From positions 26,504,924-26,568,923 of the forward strand of contig OZ022242.1 in assembly GCA_963978895.1 (NCBI GenBank): a DNA stretch of 64,000 bases, given 5' to 3'. Positions 32,650 through 48,918 of this stretch are shown here, piece by piece. The notes under the pieces were generated by a model that had not been told where the DNA came from, did not search any database, and saw nothing but the letters and a program-made list of their open reading frames with translations. The position numbers and the translations under genes are program-made. The DNA is from Erpobdella octoculata (Eukaryota; Annelida; Clitellata; Hirudinida; Erpobdellidae). Position 1 is the first letter of the stretch, and every line of letters begins with the position of its first letter.

Positions 32650-35600
32650 CATAGATATCTAGATAGGCTATATAGGCTTATTTGCGGTTTTTGTTTGGTT
32701 TTACGCGCGCAGTGGAGTTTTAGTTTGTGCCTCCTGACTGACCATAGACAAGAGATTTGTTTACATTTGTCTACACCGGCGGCTTGCCTTACTTCGATAA
32801 GCAATTCATTCCAATTTTGCAGTTAACTATTATAAAGCAATGACAGCGCGTTATTTTTTCAATATTTGTTTATCATAGATTAATTTATGACTTTCTATCA
32901 AAATTTCTTTGTTTCTTCAGCGCATGCTTTAATTGTTTTTGACAGAAATGACTTTTATAAATTCCCTTGAATCTTTTGATTTAAACTTTAAAACCATAAC
33001 ATTTTAAGAAAATGCTTTTATCTGAAGATAACTGATAGTCATATGTATCTATTTTATGCTGATAGTTTAAGTTTCAGCATAAAATCTGAATTCATTATGT
33101 CTTCAAAGACATTTTCTTAAAAGAGATATCTTAGACTAGACTTAGAACTAAATCCTGACTAGGTTAGATTAGCAATAATAGTTACTGGCTTTTTCTAAAG
33201 TACATAATACTTTTTAGAATTAACATAGATTATTGAAGTCACTACCAATTCTTCTTTGCTCTGAAATGAATCTACCTGAGACGATTGCATTTATTTACCT
33301 AGTTTTTAACTTAAAAATTTTAAGCAAGTAAAAAGCACTATGCCAACTATTGAGTTTATATTTATTCCTTTTCACTTTGTGATTACATTTGTGTAGTATC
33401 AGTTCAGTACACAGTTTCCAATAATGTTGAAATAGATTTGCAAAAAACTGAGGCAACAAACTATGATTTTACAAGTGTTTTTATTAATACAATAAATTCT
33501 GTTTGGCTTTTCAATGAACAAAAACTGAAAATGGCACAAAAAATTGAAAATTTAAGTTACTGTCCACTAAATAAAATTGTTTTTGTTAGTTTTTGTCTTA
33601 AACCTGAACTTTTAAGGTTTTGAAAAACTCATAAACGATCGACTTAAGCAGCAGATAGGAATGATTGTCAATGCCATCCTGTGTATCTCTTATATGATCC
33701 CCCAGGTTAAAAATATCTTTGGATCCAATTGATGTTAATGTTTGGCGAATAAGTTCTTTTATTTTAATTTCATCTTTGGCATTTGTGGCTGATACATGTT
33801 GTCTTAAAAATTTTTCTGCTGTCTGACATACCTAAAAAAAAAGTGTTTTTTAATACCATATTTATACATAACAAATCTTAATTTTATCTTACTTTTATAA
33901 CTCCAGAAGAAGGAAAGACATGACCACCTTTATTTTTCACCACTAGCAGCTGCAGTCCTATTTCATGTCCTTGGTTCTTGTGCTCATCAACTAAACTGTA
34001 TCTATAAAATTGAAAATATTATTTAGTACTAAAAACACAGGAAACCAAAATTTATGACTGTAACAATTTATAATTTGAACCTGCAAACATTACATTCCAG
34101 TTTTTTAAATAGCTTGGATACAATCCAACCAGCTATGTAGCTAATTACATTTTCTATCAAGACTTGAGCAAGCTCTGAGTCGATTCCATAATCACCTGGT
34201 TCTTCAAACACTTCTTCTTCATAAATGTTGTCTGTTTAATAAATAAGCAAATAATTAAGATTGGTACCAGCAAAAGAAATAACAATGAAAAATTTATTAC
34301 AAATTTCTTTTCTTTCTTTGTGAAGATAATCAAGATAAGAAGTTTCATCTTGCGGCATCACATTCCCTGTTTTCCCTGCCTGAATATTGCATCTAGATAA
34401 AATTCTTCTGAAAATGGATTGAAATTGGTATGCGGTTGGGTTGTTGTTCGATCCCCCTAGAAAATGTTAATTCTAATCAATATTTGCCCACTTATAACAA
34501 TTTGTTTTAATACAACCTGCTCGTCTGACTGCCGCAAAGAATAGTTCAAGATGATCTTGGCTGAACTTATAAGTCAAAACATGGCTTTGACACTTGAGTA
34601 GGTTTCTGGCTATTTGAAGGATTGATTCAATGTCAATAACAAATCCTTTTAGACCCATCTGCCTAAAATGATGTTAATTATTAATTATATAGATTGCTTT
34701 TAGTTTTGCAGCAAAACATTATCAAAAACATACTTTTTGTCTTGAATAATAAGGATTCCACGAGGAGATTTTAGCTGAAGTAAGTAGTTTCTTAAACTCA
34801 GAAGACGTTGCTCAAACAATGCAAAATTTTGCAGTGTTAATGGTCCCTTGAAAGATGGTGCATTGGGATTTTTGCTATTGAAAATATCAAATAAACAGTC
34901 TATTGCTTCTATAAATTCTACAGTCGGTGCCACGTCTTCAAAACCTGCCATTTTACATTGATTCATCATTTTTAAAGCTGCAGCAACAGATGAGCTTAAT
35001 GTTTGAGCTGCCAGTTTCACTTTCATCTTCTGATTTTTAAAATTGATATGTTGCTTGGTAAGTTTGTTAGCTGCTCTGAGTCCAGCTTCTTGTTGAATAC
35101 CATCAAGTTGTGATATGTGAGACCACTTTATTGCACCAGAAGAAGAGAAAATAGTGTGGTATGCAGAAAATAAATTTCTCACTAGTTTCAGCATGTGACA
35201 TGCATCAAAAATTATATATATTTTCCTGTTGCTTGATGAGCAAAACCATGTTTTTAAAGATCTTGTAAAATCTAACTCACACCCAAGCAGTTTCACCATT
35301 GTAACATTTGCAGGTAAGCCATCCATGACTAAAGAAATCACCTGGGGATTATTTTCAATTAATTTATTATTTTTGTTTTGCAATGAAAAACATATAAGTT
35401 ACTTACCGAAATTCCTATGCTTTCTAATTTATCAATTGCATACAAAACCAAATCTTTCTGAATTATGGCTGGCAGTCCATTGGTGCAATAATAAGCAATA
35501 GGCATTTTCCAATAGCCCGTTGTACCAACGAGCAAAAACACCAAAACTTCTTTTGCTTCATCATTGGTGCTGGATCCACAACCTACAACATTAGATATTA

Positions 35601-38586
35601 CTAACCAAATATAACTTTAAAATGTTAAAGTCTAAAGGACTCACCCAAATCAACGAATCCTGACATGGTACCACTCTGGCTATCAAAAGTGATATGTTTA
35701 TGAATAGCCATAGAATCAATCATAAGATTGCAGTTACTGTACTCTTCTGGTTTCTGGATTTTAAGACTGGCCAAAGTATTTAGGACCTGAGAATTAAAGC
35801 CAGGTCTGGCATCTGTGCTTTCTAACCATCTAAACAACCAAGCATAAATATAATAAGAGTATAAAATTAAGAAAAAACATTATTTTAATGCCATCCAGCC
35901 ATTCAAATTAAACAAAACAAGTGCATATATAATAAAGTTTTACCTTCTTAAAGTCCTTGGACTAGGCAAACTGATGCCTGAAGATCTGAGGTAGTCATAA
36001 GCCTTTGGTCCATATAAATGTAAAGTTATTGCAAATTTTTTCTGTTCTTCAGTATACTCTTTAGAACCATTAGACAACAAGTGAACAGGAAAACCTTAGA
36101 ATTTTATGTAAATAAAATATAACTATATAAATATGTATATCTGAATTTGTTCAATAAAGATAATTTATATTTATACTTGACGTTTTTAGCTGGCAGTTTA
36201 GTTTTCTGTTGATGTCACGCAATTGCTTCATCTCATATTTCAATTTCAAATTGTGCCTTTGATATGATATATTTCTTTTAAAATATCTTTCATAGTAGCG
36301 ATTTTTCTTGTGAAGACCTCGACAACGTGCAACAAGGGTATTCATTTTGCTTTCAATTTTATCAAGAGACAGAAAATAGCTGTGGTCCTAAAAAGTTATT
36401 GTTATAGCATTACAATTTATGTCATTTAAAATGTTGAAAATATTTTCTAAATAAAATACATAAGCTTAACCTTATAAACAACTACTTCACTACCAACAAG
36501 TTCACTTTCTCTGTCAGATATCACTTCAATTTTTGCAAAATCATTGCTGAAATCATCTACCTATTAATAAGAATAATTAGTAAATGTAAAGTAGTAAAGA
36601 ATATAAAGAAAAATTTTAAAAAAAGTTCAGAACTTCAGCTATCAGTTTCTCTGCATAATTCTCTTCCACCTATTAAAATACCAAAACAATTTTCTTTGAT
36701 ATCCAAACGAATCAATATAAAAATAAATTTTTATTATGTTCATAATACAAACCTTCATGAAGTTGAACACAGAAGGAACAGCTTGCTTCACAAGGCAAAC
36801 TTTCGTCTTGAAGTGTATGAACATCGATTCTGTGAAGTGTCGACTACAGATGACGTTAGTCTTCTTAGGCTGCCAACCATCTTGCATGAACTTCTTTATC
36901 CATTTTTCTCTTTGTACAGGGTCAACAGGAAACCTTAAATAAAGATACAATTATCTCATTTCATCAATTAATTAATATGAATTTTTTAATCATCGGTTGT
37001 TTATAACTAACCGGTGGTGAGTAATGCCTATGTTTCCTACAGTATCTTCACAACTCTTTATACAACACAGCTTCGTCATTTCATAAACTCTAAAAAAACT
37101 AAGTTAACTGCTAGTAAATTAAGAAAGACTAAAAAAAGAGAATATTATCAGTACTTAATTTAGTTGATTTATAACAGGAAACAAATACAAAATACAATCA
37201 CAATGTTAACTAAAATAAAAAAATAATTTGAATTAAATATGAAAGCAAAAGTTGAGTTGCAATAAATCTGAAAGCAAAAATTAAAATGAAGACAATCTGA
37301 AAGCAAAAGTTAAGTTGAAGTAGATCTTGATATAAGAAATAAGTCAACGTAAATCTCTAGCAAAACCAGTGTTTCTATCAAATACAGCAGGCACAATTTA
37401 TAGATGAATTTGTTTATATAGCCTGGTTGATGACTGAGAATAAATTAAAAATATTCATGAGCAATAAATCCATGTCATGGTACCATTAAGCTTCCTGTCT
37501 CAAGAATAGATCAAAAAAGCTTTAATTATTCAAAAAGCAATACAGGATGGGTATAGCATTACTGATCTTCATGTCCCAACTTGTATCATTCTAGTTTTAT
37601 AACTATAAGTGTATAAGTCAGTATTTCTTAATCTACTTTACATAACTTAAGTGTAAGCAAACCTGTAGCATTGTTTTGAATGTATTAATTAAACTATAGT
37701 TTTTTAATCCAAACAAATTTACAGAGATTACCTGAGCTTGTAGCATTTGTTAACATAATTTCTATATCATAACCCCCACCTATGCATATCAAAACCAGTA
37801 AATTAAGACACATTTGTTTCAATTTAAACACGTTTATTGAAATTACTAGAATCATAAATTGTGGAGTTGTTGACTAAAACATTATAAGCATGAACATTTT
37901 TAATTTGAAATGATTTAAAATGGTGGATGAATAAATAATATCAGATCAATTTTTTAGAGTCAGATATCATAGTTGTATTATTGTTATATTATATCATAGT
38001 GACACACAAATCAGGACCAGTATAACTGAGTATAATAAATGAATCAAAAGACTTCCTCTTAACTCTAACAGATTTATTGAAACTACCAATAACAAACTTT
38101 CAACACTAAGACACGCGACAACCAAATATCATTATTAACATTATTAGCATAAGAAAGTAATTAACACATCAAAGATCATGGTCATCAAAGAGCAATAGAA
38201 TAACGGAAAACTGGTTACACGCTTCATGACAACAAAGTAATGAAACGGATGTATGACCCTTTTAAGTTTTAAGCTTTGTGGCCTTGCCTTCTTTAAATTT
38301 AAGTCAGAGTCTTTAATGATTTTACTTTGTTTACAAACAGCGACAGGATATATGAGCTCGGGAAGTCAATTAACACTAAGTATAGTTCTTATACAGGTTT
38401 TTCAAATAAAAAACACAGCAACATCTACAAAAAAAACTAGAGCTTTAGCAGATTTGTCAGGTATCGTCATAATACACCGGCAACAAATATCGCTCAAATG
38501 AGCAAATGTAAACAAGCTCAGGTTGAAAATGGCAGCTTTCAAATTGCGCCGGAAATAGATTGATATGTCCCATCTATATATCTATG
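32650..38586 (-). mobile_element. P element, full length (5.9 kb)
   Basis: Ends CATAGATATCTAGATAGG and, inward from the right, CATAGATATATAGATGGG. The 8-bp target duplication GGAATAAT is at 32642-32649 and 38587-38594, the length typical of the P superfamily. It encodes a THAP-type transposase on the minus strand (33598-37079). About 1.5 kb on the right and 0.95 kb on the left are non-coding. The derivative at 6121-8735 shares both ends. Confidence 0.95.
33598..37079 (-). CDS. P-type transposase, THAP domain plus catalytic core, about ten exons
   Basis: Proposed start ATG at 37079 (MTKLCCIKSCEDTVGNIG). A GT-AG intron splits the THAP domain, which continues FPVDPVQREKWIKKFMQDGW and ICSRHF (C2CH zinc ligands complete). 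Next: a Lys/Arg-rich coiled segment (36151-36345); KEYTEEQKKFAITLHLYGPK and SLPSPRTLRR (~36000-36090); MIDSMAIHKHITFD (35700-35730, probable first catalytic Asp); VFLLVGTTGYWKMPIAYYC; VISLVMDGLPANVTMVKLLG (probable second Asp); DACHMLKLVRNLF; a helical insertion domain; YKFSQDHLELFFAAVRRAG spliced (intron ~34444-34515) to GSNNNPTAYQF; DYGIDSELAQVLIENVISY; NQGHEIGLQLLVVKNKGG; and a last exon ending SYLLLKSIVYEFFKTLKVQV. No stop or frameshift is evident within the exons. Exon borders are my reading of splice sites. Confidence 0.85.
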
Positions 38587-38594
38587 GGAATAAT

Positions 38595-39305
38595 ATTAGC
38601 AAATTAGTTAATTTTCGTAATTAATAATATTATTAATAATTAAAATAAGAGGAATAATAATTGCAAAATAGTAAAATTTCGTTAATAATAAAACGTCGAA
38701 CTTTTCAATAATAGAAATATTATTAATTAAAATAAGAGGAATAATAATTGCAAAATAGTAAATTGTCGTTACTAATAATTTACATAAATAAAAAACCCGC
38801 CGACTACTACTTTGGTGATTTATTTATTTTCAACTTGTCTATATTTAGCGATGACGAACGATGCTATATTTATCCGCAAAGCGTTAGACTTTCGCGGCTA
38901 ATAACTTTTTATTAAGTGCCCTAACAAACCTTGTTCAGCGTCTCATAATCTATCAACGTGAGTTTTTTCAGACCTGCAGATGCTAATCGGGTGACATAAT
39001 ACATACATAATACATCATTGCGCTTTTATAGTAGGGAATACCTTTTGTAACCCCGCACACGGCTACTACTTCCTCAAGCAAACACTGCTTCAAATCTGCG
39101 GATATATGGAATCCTCACAGTGTTGCAGAACATCAACTGCAATACTACAGGCGTAGTACTTGAGTTTCTCCTCTAGGTCAATGAAAGATTTTTGGTCAAG
39201 AAACCTTGGAAGCAGACTCTCTCCGATATATATATTCTATATATATGACTAGGCTGCCTAGCTAAAAGCCTTCCTAAGCGACAGGCGGGCGATATACCTA
39301 TCTAT
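38595..39305. other. AT-rich repeat DNA and an unassigned stretch
   Basis: 38600-38790 has direct copies of AATAAGAGGAATAATAATTGC. 38801-38860 is the third copy of the ACCCGCCGACTACTAC repeat. On the minus strand 39080-39220 reads ESLLPRFLDQKSFIDLEEKL, perhaps a coding relic, which I cannot assign. Confidence 0.4.
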
Positions 39306-39673
<368 letters not shown>

Positions 39674-39819
39674 TCCCCCTGAAAAATTAAATTGTCGTAA
39701 TTTCGAAGCTGATTAATTGCTTCTGCGGTCCTGCGGAGTCCGCAGTGCGGACAACGCGGTAAATATATAAACTATAATTAGAAAAACTGCGCCAAACGCT
39801 CACTACAATCATTGCCGCT

Positions 39820-40917
39820 CACACAGCAGCAATTTGGTTGTTGTCAAAAGTTGCCAGAGAACCCAGTTTGGTAGAAATTTTTTTGGAATTTTAGAACAAT
39901 TGTTCGTTATGATTGAGGGGTCAACTAAACGACATGGATGGTTCATGAGTATTCAAGAAGAAGCTGGACTGCAAAAGAAAGCAATGAAAGCACTTTCAGA
40001 CACGCGCTGGAATTGCCAAGGAAGAAGTGTAGAAGTTGTACGGACAAGGCTTGCTGCAGTCAATGAAACTTTGAGCAAGATTGCCGATGAATCATCTGAC
40101 CGTAAAGTCATCGGCGAAGCTGCCAGCCTACTCAGTTGCACATCTCAGTTTGAATTTGTACTCGCCGTCGAATTCTTTGCGCGTTTGTTGTCGCCACTAG
40201 ATGTGTTAACGAAAGCGTTACAAGGTCCCGATTCAACGTTGCATTCAGTTGTTATCCTAACTGAAGCTGCCATGAAATCGTTGCAAGAACTCAGAGCTGA
40301 TCTGGATGCAGTTATCGCAAGTGCGAGAGAACTAGCTGTGGCGAACGACATCTCAACCGAACCAAAAGACCACAGAAGACGCAAAGTATCCCGTCGTTCG
40401 TATCGATAGCGGTGAACACGAAGTCAGTTTATCCGCACTGGATGAATTGAAGCGACAGGTGTTGGAAATTGTTGACATAAGTTTAAATGAACTGAAATCT
40501 CGCTTCATGGATGATGCAAGTGAGTTGTATCTGTTAGTTGGTGCTCTTATGCAGTCAGATGCTGACAAAGATCAATTGCATGCTCATGTGACGAATTTGT
40601 ATCCAGACCTAATTGATGCGGATGTAGTTGTAGCACAGTATGACTTAGTCCGTAAAACATCAGCATGGCTAACTGCCACCTCTTTGCAGGATCGTGCTAA
40701 AGCTTGTCCGCCATGCATGGAAGAACTTCGACGTTTGTATTCCATTTTGATCGCAGTTCCTGTAACAAGTGCTGGATGCGAACGTGTTTTTAGTAAGCTG
40801 GCTTTAATCAAAAATAAACTGCGTTCAACCATGGCGCAAGATCGTCTTCAGTATTCCGTATTGTGCAGTGTAGAACGGTTCTGTTCTGAAACAGGCATCA
40901 CTGGACAATATCGTTGA
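39820..40917 (+). pseudogene. hAT transposase (ZMYM1-like clade), C-terminal two thirds
   Basis: Two overlapping plus-strand frames. The first (to 40409) reads RNFFGILEQLFVMIEGSTKR, MKALSDTRWNCQGRSVEVVR and SQFEFVLAVEFFARLLSPLD. A one-base shift near 40400 leads to the second: SALDELKRQVLEIVDISLNE, IAVPVTSAGCERVFSKLALI (dimerisation motif) and DRLQYSVLCSVERF, with the stop at 40915. The N-terminus is missing, the left side running into (TA)n. The right element end is probably the inverted repeat CAGTGGCGTCGCCAGC read inward from 41390. A related but different protein lies at 9826-10619. Confidence 0.85.
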
Positions 40918-41390
40918 CAGATTCGCGCACGCTGAAAATCGACGTATTCGTTTGATTTAATTTTCAATGTTTTGTTTTCATTGACATTGTTCAAGTTAGT
41001 ACAACAGTGTGTCAGTGTCAGTGAACAGTTCAAAAATCAACAGACTAGTAGCAGGCTAGTAACGTTATATCAATATCACCAATCATCATATTCATAGTAA
41101 TATTAATAATCAATCAATATGTGCTGTGTAATTATTTGATTATTAAATAGAAATTCAAATTTGTCTGAAATAAATTCAATATTCATTAATTCAAAACACT
41201 GTGAACACTTCAAAACATATATTCTACTGTATCACTGTGTAAATCAATTAATCACAGAAATTCTAAATAATTTTGTAACCGATTACACGGATATTGTCTA
41301 AAATTTTCCCGAAATCTGGTACATTGATAGCTTATTTTTAATTTGCTACATTGCTGCTCCCCCTGGATTAAAAAGCTGGCGACGCCACTG
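40918..41390. other. 3' part of the hAT element, non-coding
   Basis: AT-rich, no ORF. Ends in AGCTGGCGACGCCACTG, a plausible hAT terminal repeat. The matching left end is not in the window. Confidence 0.55.
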
Positions 41391-41488
41391 GGCAGAATAT
41401 ATGGAAAAAAGTATCTGAAAGAGCTGCTCCAGCAACGATACGGAGCTCACATATATTTTGAAAATATATATATATAATATATATATTC

Positions 41489-43055
<1,567 letters not shown>

Positions 43056-43403
43056 ATATATGGACGGGACTGCCGGCTCAGTAGCAATTTTACCGATTAT
43101 TTCCACGGCTAACCGCCGGGGCAATAGCAGCGACCATATAAACCGATAAAAAAATGGATAAATTTTAAATTTAATACAGTACTTGGCAATAATAATAATA
43201 ATTAAAATATGAGCTGATTTTGAAATTTGTTCTACTCAATTTACGGTTCTCAGCTAGGTTAAAATGTGTACTGCAACATTTGGCAGTTGATAAAAATATA
43301 AAGGAAGTTGAGCTTTCTTCTGACTTGGCATCTCACTCAAAACTTGCTCATCTCCAATATACCTATTCTATATATATGAGCAGGACCACGCATATATATA
43401 TAG
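43056..43403. other. Non-coding
   Basis: Palindromic TA-containing words TATATATGGACGGGACTGCC and GAGCAGGACCACGCATATAT; a short AATAAT run. No coding frame worth naming. Confidence 0.4.
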
Positions 43404-43530
43404 AATACTAGCGGGGGCACCCGGTGCTGCCCGGGGATTTTAGAGGTTTTTCTAATGTTTGTCTCTCTCGCTCCCGTTTCCTTCTCCGCTTTCCCGTTCC
43501 CGTCGCGTTCCCGGTCGCTTTTCCGCGTGT
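43404..43530 (+). repeat. Y element, single left half
   Basis: Starts ACTAGCGGGGGCACCCGGTG, then TTTAGAGGTTTTTCTAATG and a short CCCGTTCCC minisatellite, ending at a TA tract (43531-43552). Confidence 0.85.
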
Positions 43531-43704
43531 ATATATATATATATATATATATAATTTTGAACGTATTTCGGCATAATGTTTTCTTTTAGGCATGCTCTGT
43601 TAAAAATGATAGACCACTTTGCGTTGATACGTTTTTTCGCCAAGCTTTCAAAATCTCTTGAATTCATGATAACTCCGCTTTTTAAATAGATTTATTAAAA
43701 ACGA

Positions 43705-43746
43705 GGGCTGACCGATCGGTTTCGCAGAAAAGCATCTTCGGAGCCC
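43705..43746 (-). ncRNA. Hammerhead ribozyme motif, PLE-D, inverted 5' copy
   Basis: Stem I GGGCT/AGCCC; core CCGAAGA; stem II GC/GC with loop TTTTCT; GAAA; stem III ACC/GGT; cleavage C. Confidence 0.8.
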
Positions 43747-43869
43747 TTTAAATTACGAAGTTAAAATGTATTTACTATAATGCGAAAATAGAATGAAACT
43801 ATAAAACGACGAGAATAAACATTAATGAAAACTGAAATAGAAAAATTTTTTTAATTAAAAAAGAAGCCA

Positions 43870-46151
43870 ACAGGCTCATTGGACTCGCTAATTCTGACTT
43901 ACAGGATAAAAAGATTTCTCAGATTATTGGCGATTATTCCCCAGCTTATCTCTATGGTAACGTCAAACTCCATAAACCCGACCATCCATTGAGGCCAATC
44001 ATATCCCAATGTCCTACACCAACTTACCAATTAGCCAAAACGATCAACAAAATAATAACTCCTTATCTTCCTAGTCGCTACTCTTTGAAATCAACGAATG
44101 ACTTTATTGGATTGCTTAGAACTGTTAAAAACGGTGATGGGCTTTTGGCTTCTCTCGACGTTTAAAGTCTGTTCACTAACGTTCCAGTCAGAAAAACAAT
44201 CGATATCATCATAGATTGTGTTTACGAAAACCCATCGCTAAAGGCACCTTCTATCAATAAACAAACGTTGAAGAAGATTTTGTCCTTATGCACCCTTGAT
44301 ACTCCTTTTCGTCATCCTAACGGTGAACTTTATGTTCAATTAGACGGCGTCGCAATGGGCTCACCCCTCGGACCCACTTTCGCTGAATTTTATATGAGTC
44401 ACCTTGAAAACAAGGTTTTCAGTACGTTTACAAAACCTTTGTTATACGCTCGTTACGTCGATGATATTATTGTTCTATGTCAGGACGTATCATATCTCGA
44501 AAAACTACAACAACAACTACAACTAAACTCCGTTCTAAAGTTCACAACGGAGGTCAGCAGTTTTAACAAGCAGTTGGCGTACCTTGATCTTCTGCTCACG
44601 CAAACCGAACACGGTTTTAGATCAACTGTATACACAAAACCAACAAGCGGTGGCGATTGTCTAAGTGGCGATAGTTACTGCCCTGAAAGGTACAAAACCA
44701 GTGTAATTACCGGTTATCTAAATCGTGCTTACAACTACTCTGACAATTGGAACGACTTTGATGCTGAACTCAAAAGAATAAAAGCTCTCCTTATTAACAA
44801 CAATTTCTCAAATACAATGGTCGACGAAACTATAAAAAAGTTCGTCGCTGGAAAAGTTAATAACTCAGCAACCACAGAGCAATCTAAGAGGTCATTCCTT
44901 CCCATCTTCTATCGTGCTCAAATGCACGACAACTACAAACAGGATGAAAAAGTAATAAGAAATATAATCTATGACAACGTTAAAGTTTCCAATCCTTCAT
45001 CGGAGGAGTTAAAACTGCACATCTACTACAAAAACTTGAAAACCCATAACCTGGTTCTGAGAAATAGCCCTATTAATGGCGGCGATTTGCAGAGAAAAAA
45101 CGTCGTCTACAAGTTTACTTGCCCATATGCTCACAATAATCTTGAAACCTACATCGGCCACACTCGGACAACACTCTCTCGCCGTCTGACGATGCACACA
45201 CAGGGTGGGAGTCTACACGCGCATTTTATCAAATTCCACGGCTCTAAACCAAACCAAAAAATGCTTCGCGACAACACCGAGGTTGTCTCTTACGACCCTG
45301 ATCCTAATCGTCTCAAAATTAAAGAGGCGTTGATGATCTCTCAGCAACGACCTAGCATAAATATCCATGACGACAAGTTCGGACGTACCTTGCTGCTACA
45401 TTGTGGTGCAGACGGCGGCTGTGCTAACGTCTATCCCGTCACTCATAACTCCGCAAGTGAAACGACTTCGCGTGCGGATGAGCCACGCCATACTTCGAAT
45501 GTGTGCGCTCACTCTCATGTTTCAAAAGTCGGTGGTGAGGTGGTTTCTACTTCCTGTGGCGACAGACCAGTCGACCCTGTAATCACCACTTGCCTTCCGT
45601 CTGCCGACGTTCTTGGCAGCATCGACCAAGATCTGGCCGTATGCAGCGAAGACAATTCCGCTTCTTGTAGTGACCAAGAAGTTGACACTCCAATTACCGT
45701 TAGCCATCAGACTACAGATGTTCTTAATGAAGTTAAAGAAGTTCAGATGGCCACCGGCGAAAACAATTCCGTTTCTTTTGGCGACCCAGAAGAAGACACT
45801 CTAATCGCCATTTGTCCTCTGACTCCGACAACCGATGTTCTTAACAATGTTCATCTGGTTTCATCGGCGAGCGGTGAGGACAACTTTATTTCTCGTGGCA
45901 ACCAAGGAGTCGGCCCTCTTACTCCTGTTCACCTTCCGATCGCCGACGTCGTCGGCAATGATGGCCAGGGCCCGTGTCCCGTCCATGGATCCCCATCACG
46001 TGATAACTCCAGTCTGGAAAGTGTGCGTGGCCGCGGCGTTGGTGACTCGTCGGATGACCGTCTTCCGGTGGAGTCCGTGTCTTCTTTCCAGCTATTTGCT
46101 CGACTCGTCAACAACGTTAATATAACAATACGACGCGGTAGACGTACCTAG
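43870..46151 (+). pseudogene. PLE-D RT plus GIY-YIG protein, 5'-truncated, one in-frame stop
   Basis: Readable from ~43870 (LIGLANSDLQDKKISQIIGD) through RPIISQCPTPTYQLAKTINK. A TAA at ~44164 stands at the Glu position of RT motif A (SLDV-stop-SLFTNVPV). The frame then stays open to 46151: VQLDGVAMGSPLGPTFAEFY (motif B), YARYVDDIIVLC (motif C). The GIY-YIG endonuclease follows (VVYKFTCPY, TYIGHTRTTLSRRLTMH with its Arg, KIKEALMISQQRPS with its Glu). After ~residue 385 of the 627-codon open part comes a long tail of four ~38-residue imperfect repeats (ATGENNSVSFGDPEEDTLIA and relatives), ending NNVNITIRRGRRT. Apart from the 5' truncation and the single stop it looks recent. Confidence 0.92.
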
Positions 46152-46426
46152 CCTGATTGCGCGCACCTGACAACAATTACCTAGCGCATAGTTGCGTAAA
46201 TACCTGCGCTGCGGCCACTATCGCCATGTTTTTGTTTTGTTTACAATTATCTTCCGCTTCGGTTTTTACTAATCTTGTACGTTAGTTACCTACCTTTTAT
46301 ATCTTGCTTTCCACTTTCCATACGTTGTTTTTCTATTTCAGTTTTCATTAATGTTTATTCTCGTCGTTTTATAGTTTCATTCTATTTTCGCATTATAGTA
46401 AATACATTTTAACTTCGTAATTTAAA

Positions 46427-46468
46427 GGGCTCCGAGGATGCTTTTCTGCGAAACCGATCGGTCAGCCC
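46427..46468 (+). ncRNA. Hammerhead ribozyme motif, PLE-D, 3' copy
   Basis: Stem I GGGCT/AGCCC; core CCGAGGA (U4 to C); stem II GC/GC; GAAA; stem III ACCG/CGGT; cleavage C. 38 bases downstream the N-terminal ORF starts at 46506 (MNSRDFESLAKKRINAKWSI) and runs into (TA)n. Confidence 0.82.
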
Positions 46469-46590
46469 TCGTTTTTAATAAATCTATTTAAAAAGCGGAG
46501 TTATCATGAATTCAAGAGATTTTGAAAGCTTGGCGAAAAAACGTATCAACGCAAAGTGGTCTATCATTTTTAACAGAGCATGCCTAAAAG

Positions 46591-46723
<133 letters not shown>

Positions 46724-46729
46724 CACTAA

Positions 46730-47699
46730 TACCTAGGCAGGTGTGCTCTTTTGGCGCAGACTCAACCTCAATAGACTCCAGAAAAGAAGCTGCATGTTTG
46801 GCGAGTCGTTTTTGGCTTGCAGAAAACACATCTCTAGATGTCATGAAGCAGTTTGCCCCGGTTGTCTGTCGATAGACTCCAAATTCACCTTCGAGTCTGT
46901 CACTTTGAATTTCTCTCAAAACAACATAGTCAAATCCGGCAAAAGTGAGCAGATAGTGGCAAACAGCTTTCAGACCTTCCATGGTTTGAACTAAAGCCTT
47001 CCTGGTGTCATGAGTAAAGCATTTTATCCGTGATGCTCCATGCCCCGACTCTGCCTGCTTAAAAATCATCAAGAAAGTATCCAGGGAAGTTGAATTTTTT
47101 TCTTGCACAGCACGATGTGGGTCATGTAAGAAATGACAGTTTCTGGGCATTCTTATTATCTCTACAGCACTCAGACAAATGGGAACGCAAAATGTCTACA
47201 ACTTTTTTGGTCACAGAATCACAGTGGGGTTCAAAGTTGACAGCTATATGAACTGCTTCAAGAAACTGACTGTTTGAATTCATGCCATTATTAGGATGCA
47301 GAATTTTCCCTAAGGGCACTCTTATTCCACTCTTAAATGCATTGAGAGTAACTACACAAGTGAGTGTCTTTTTGTTTTCCACAATGATGGAGAGTTCTGA
47401 TTCGCTGAAATCATCGTTCATAAAGACACACACAAGCCGATCGTTTGTTCTATTGATGATGACATTCGTGTACTTTTTTCTCAATTCTGATTCTGGCCTG
47501 AAACTTGAAAAGTCTTTGATAGCATCCTTTTCCCTCCAGAAGGCTAGCTGTCTGTCCTCAGCATTCGTTGTACGAGGTGTGGGTTTTGGGGTTGGCAGAC
47601 ATGATTTGAGAACATCAAATTCGGTTGGGGGATCAACAGGCCGTGCTTTTGTTCCAATCCCTTTTGTAGCATAACCTTCTCTCCAATGCCGTTCACAGA

Positions 47700-47700
<1 letters not shown>
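46730..47700 (-). pseudogene. THAP/P-type transposase relic, second family
   Basis: Minus strand: PEIYRICERHWREGYATKG (C..H end of a THAP finger), a linker (PTPKPTPRTTNAEDRQLAFW), LVCVFMNDDFSESELSIIVE, FLEAVHIAVNFEPHC, then near 47130 a shift to FKQAESGHGASRIKCFTHDT and YVVLREIQSDRLEGEFGVYR with TGANCFMTSRDVFSASQKRL. The last block is the P-element C-terminal signature (QSD.LE..FG..R...GAN). The catalytic core between is missing. Unrelated in sequence to the P element at 32650. It is squeezed between a (TA)n tract and PLE-E. Confidence 0.78.
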
Positions 47701-48900
<1,200 letters not shown>

Positions 48901-48918
48901 ACATATATATATATATAT

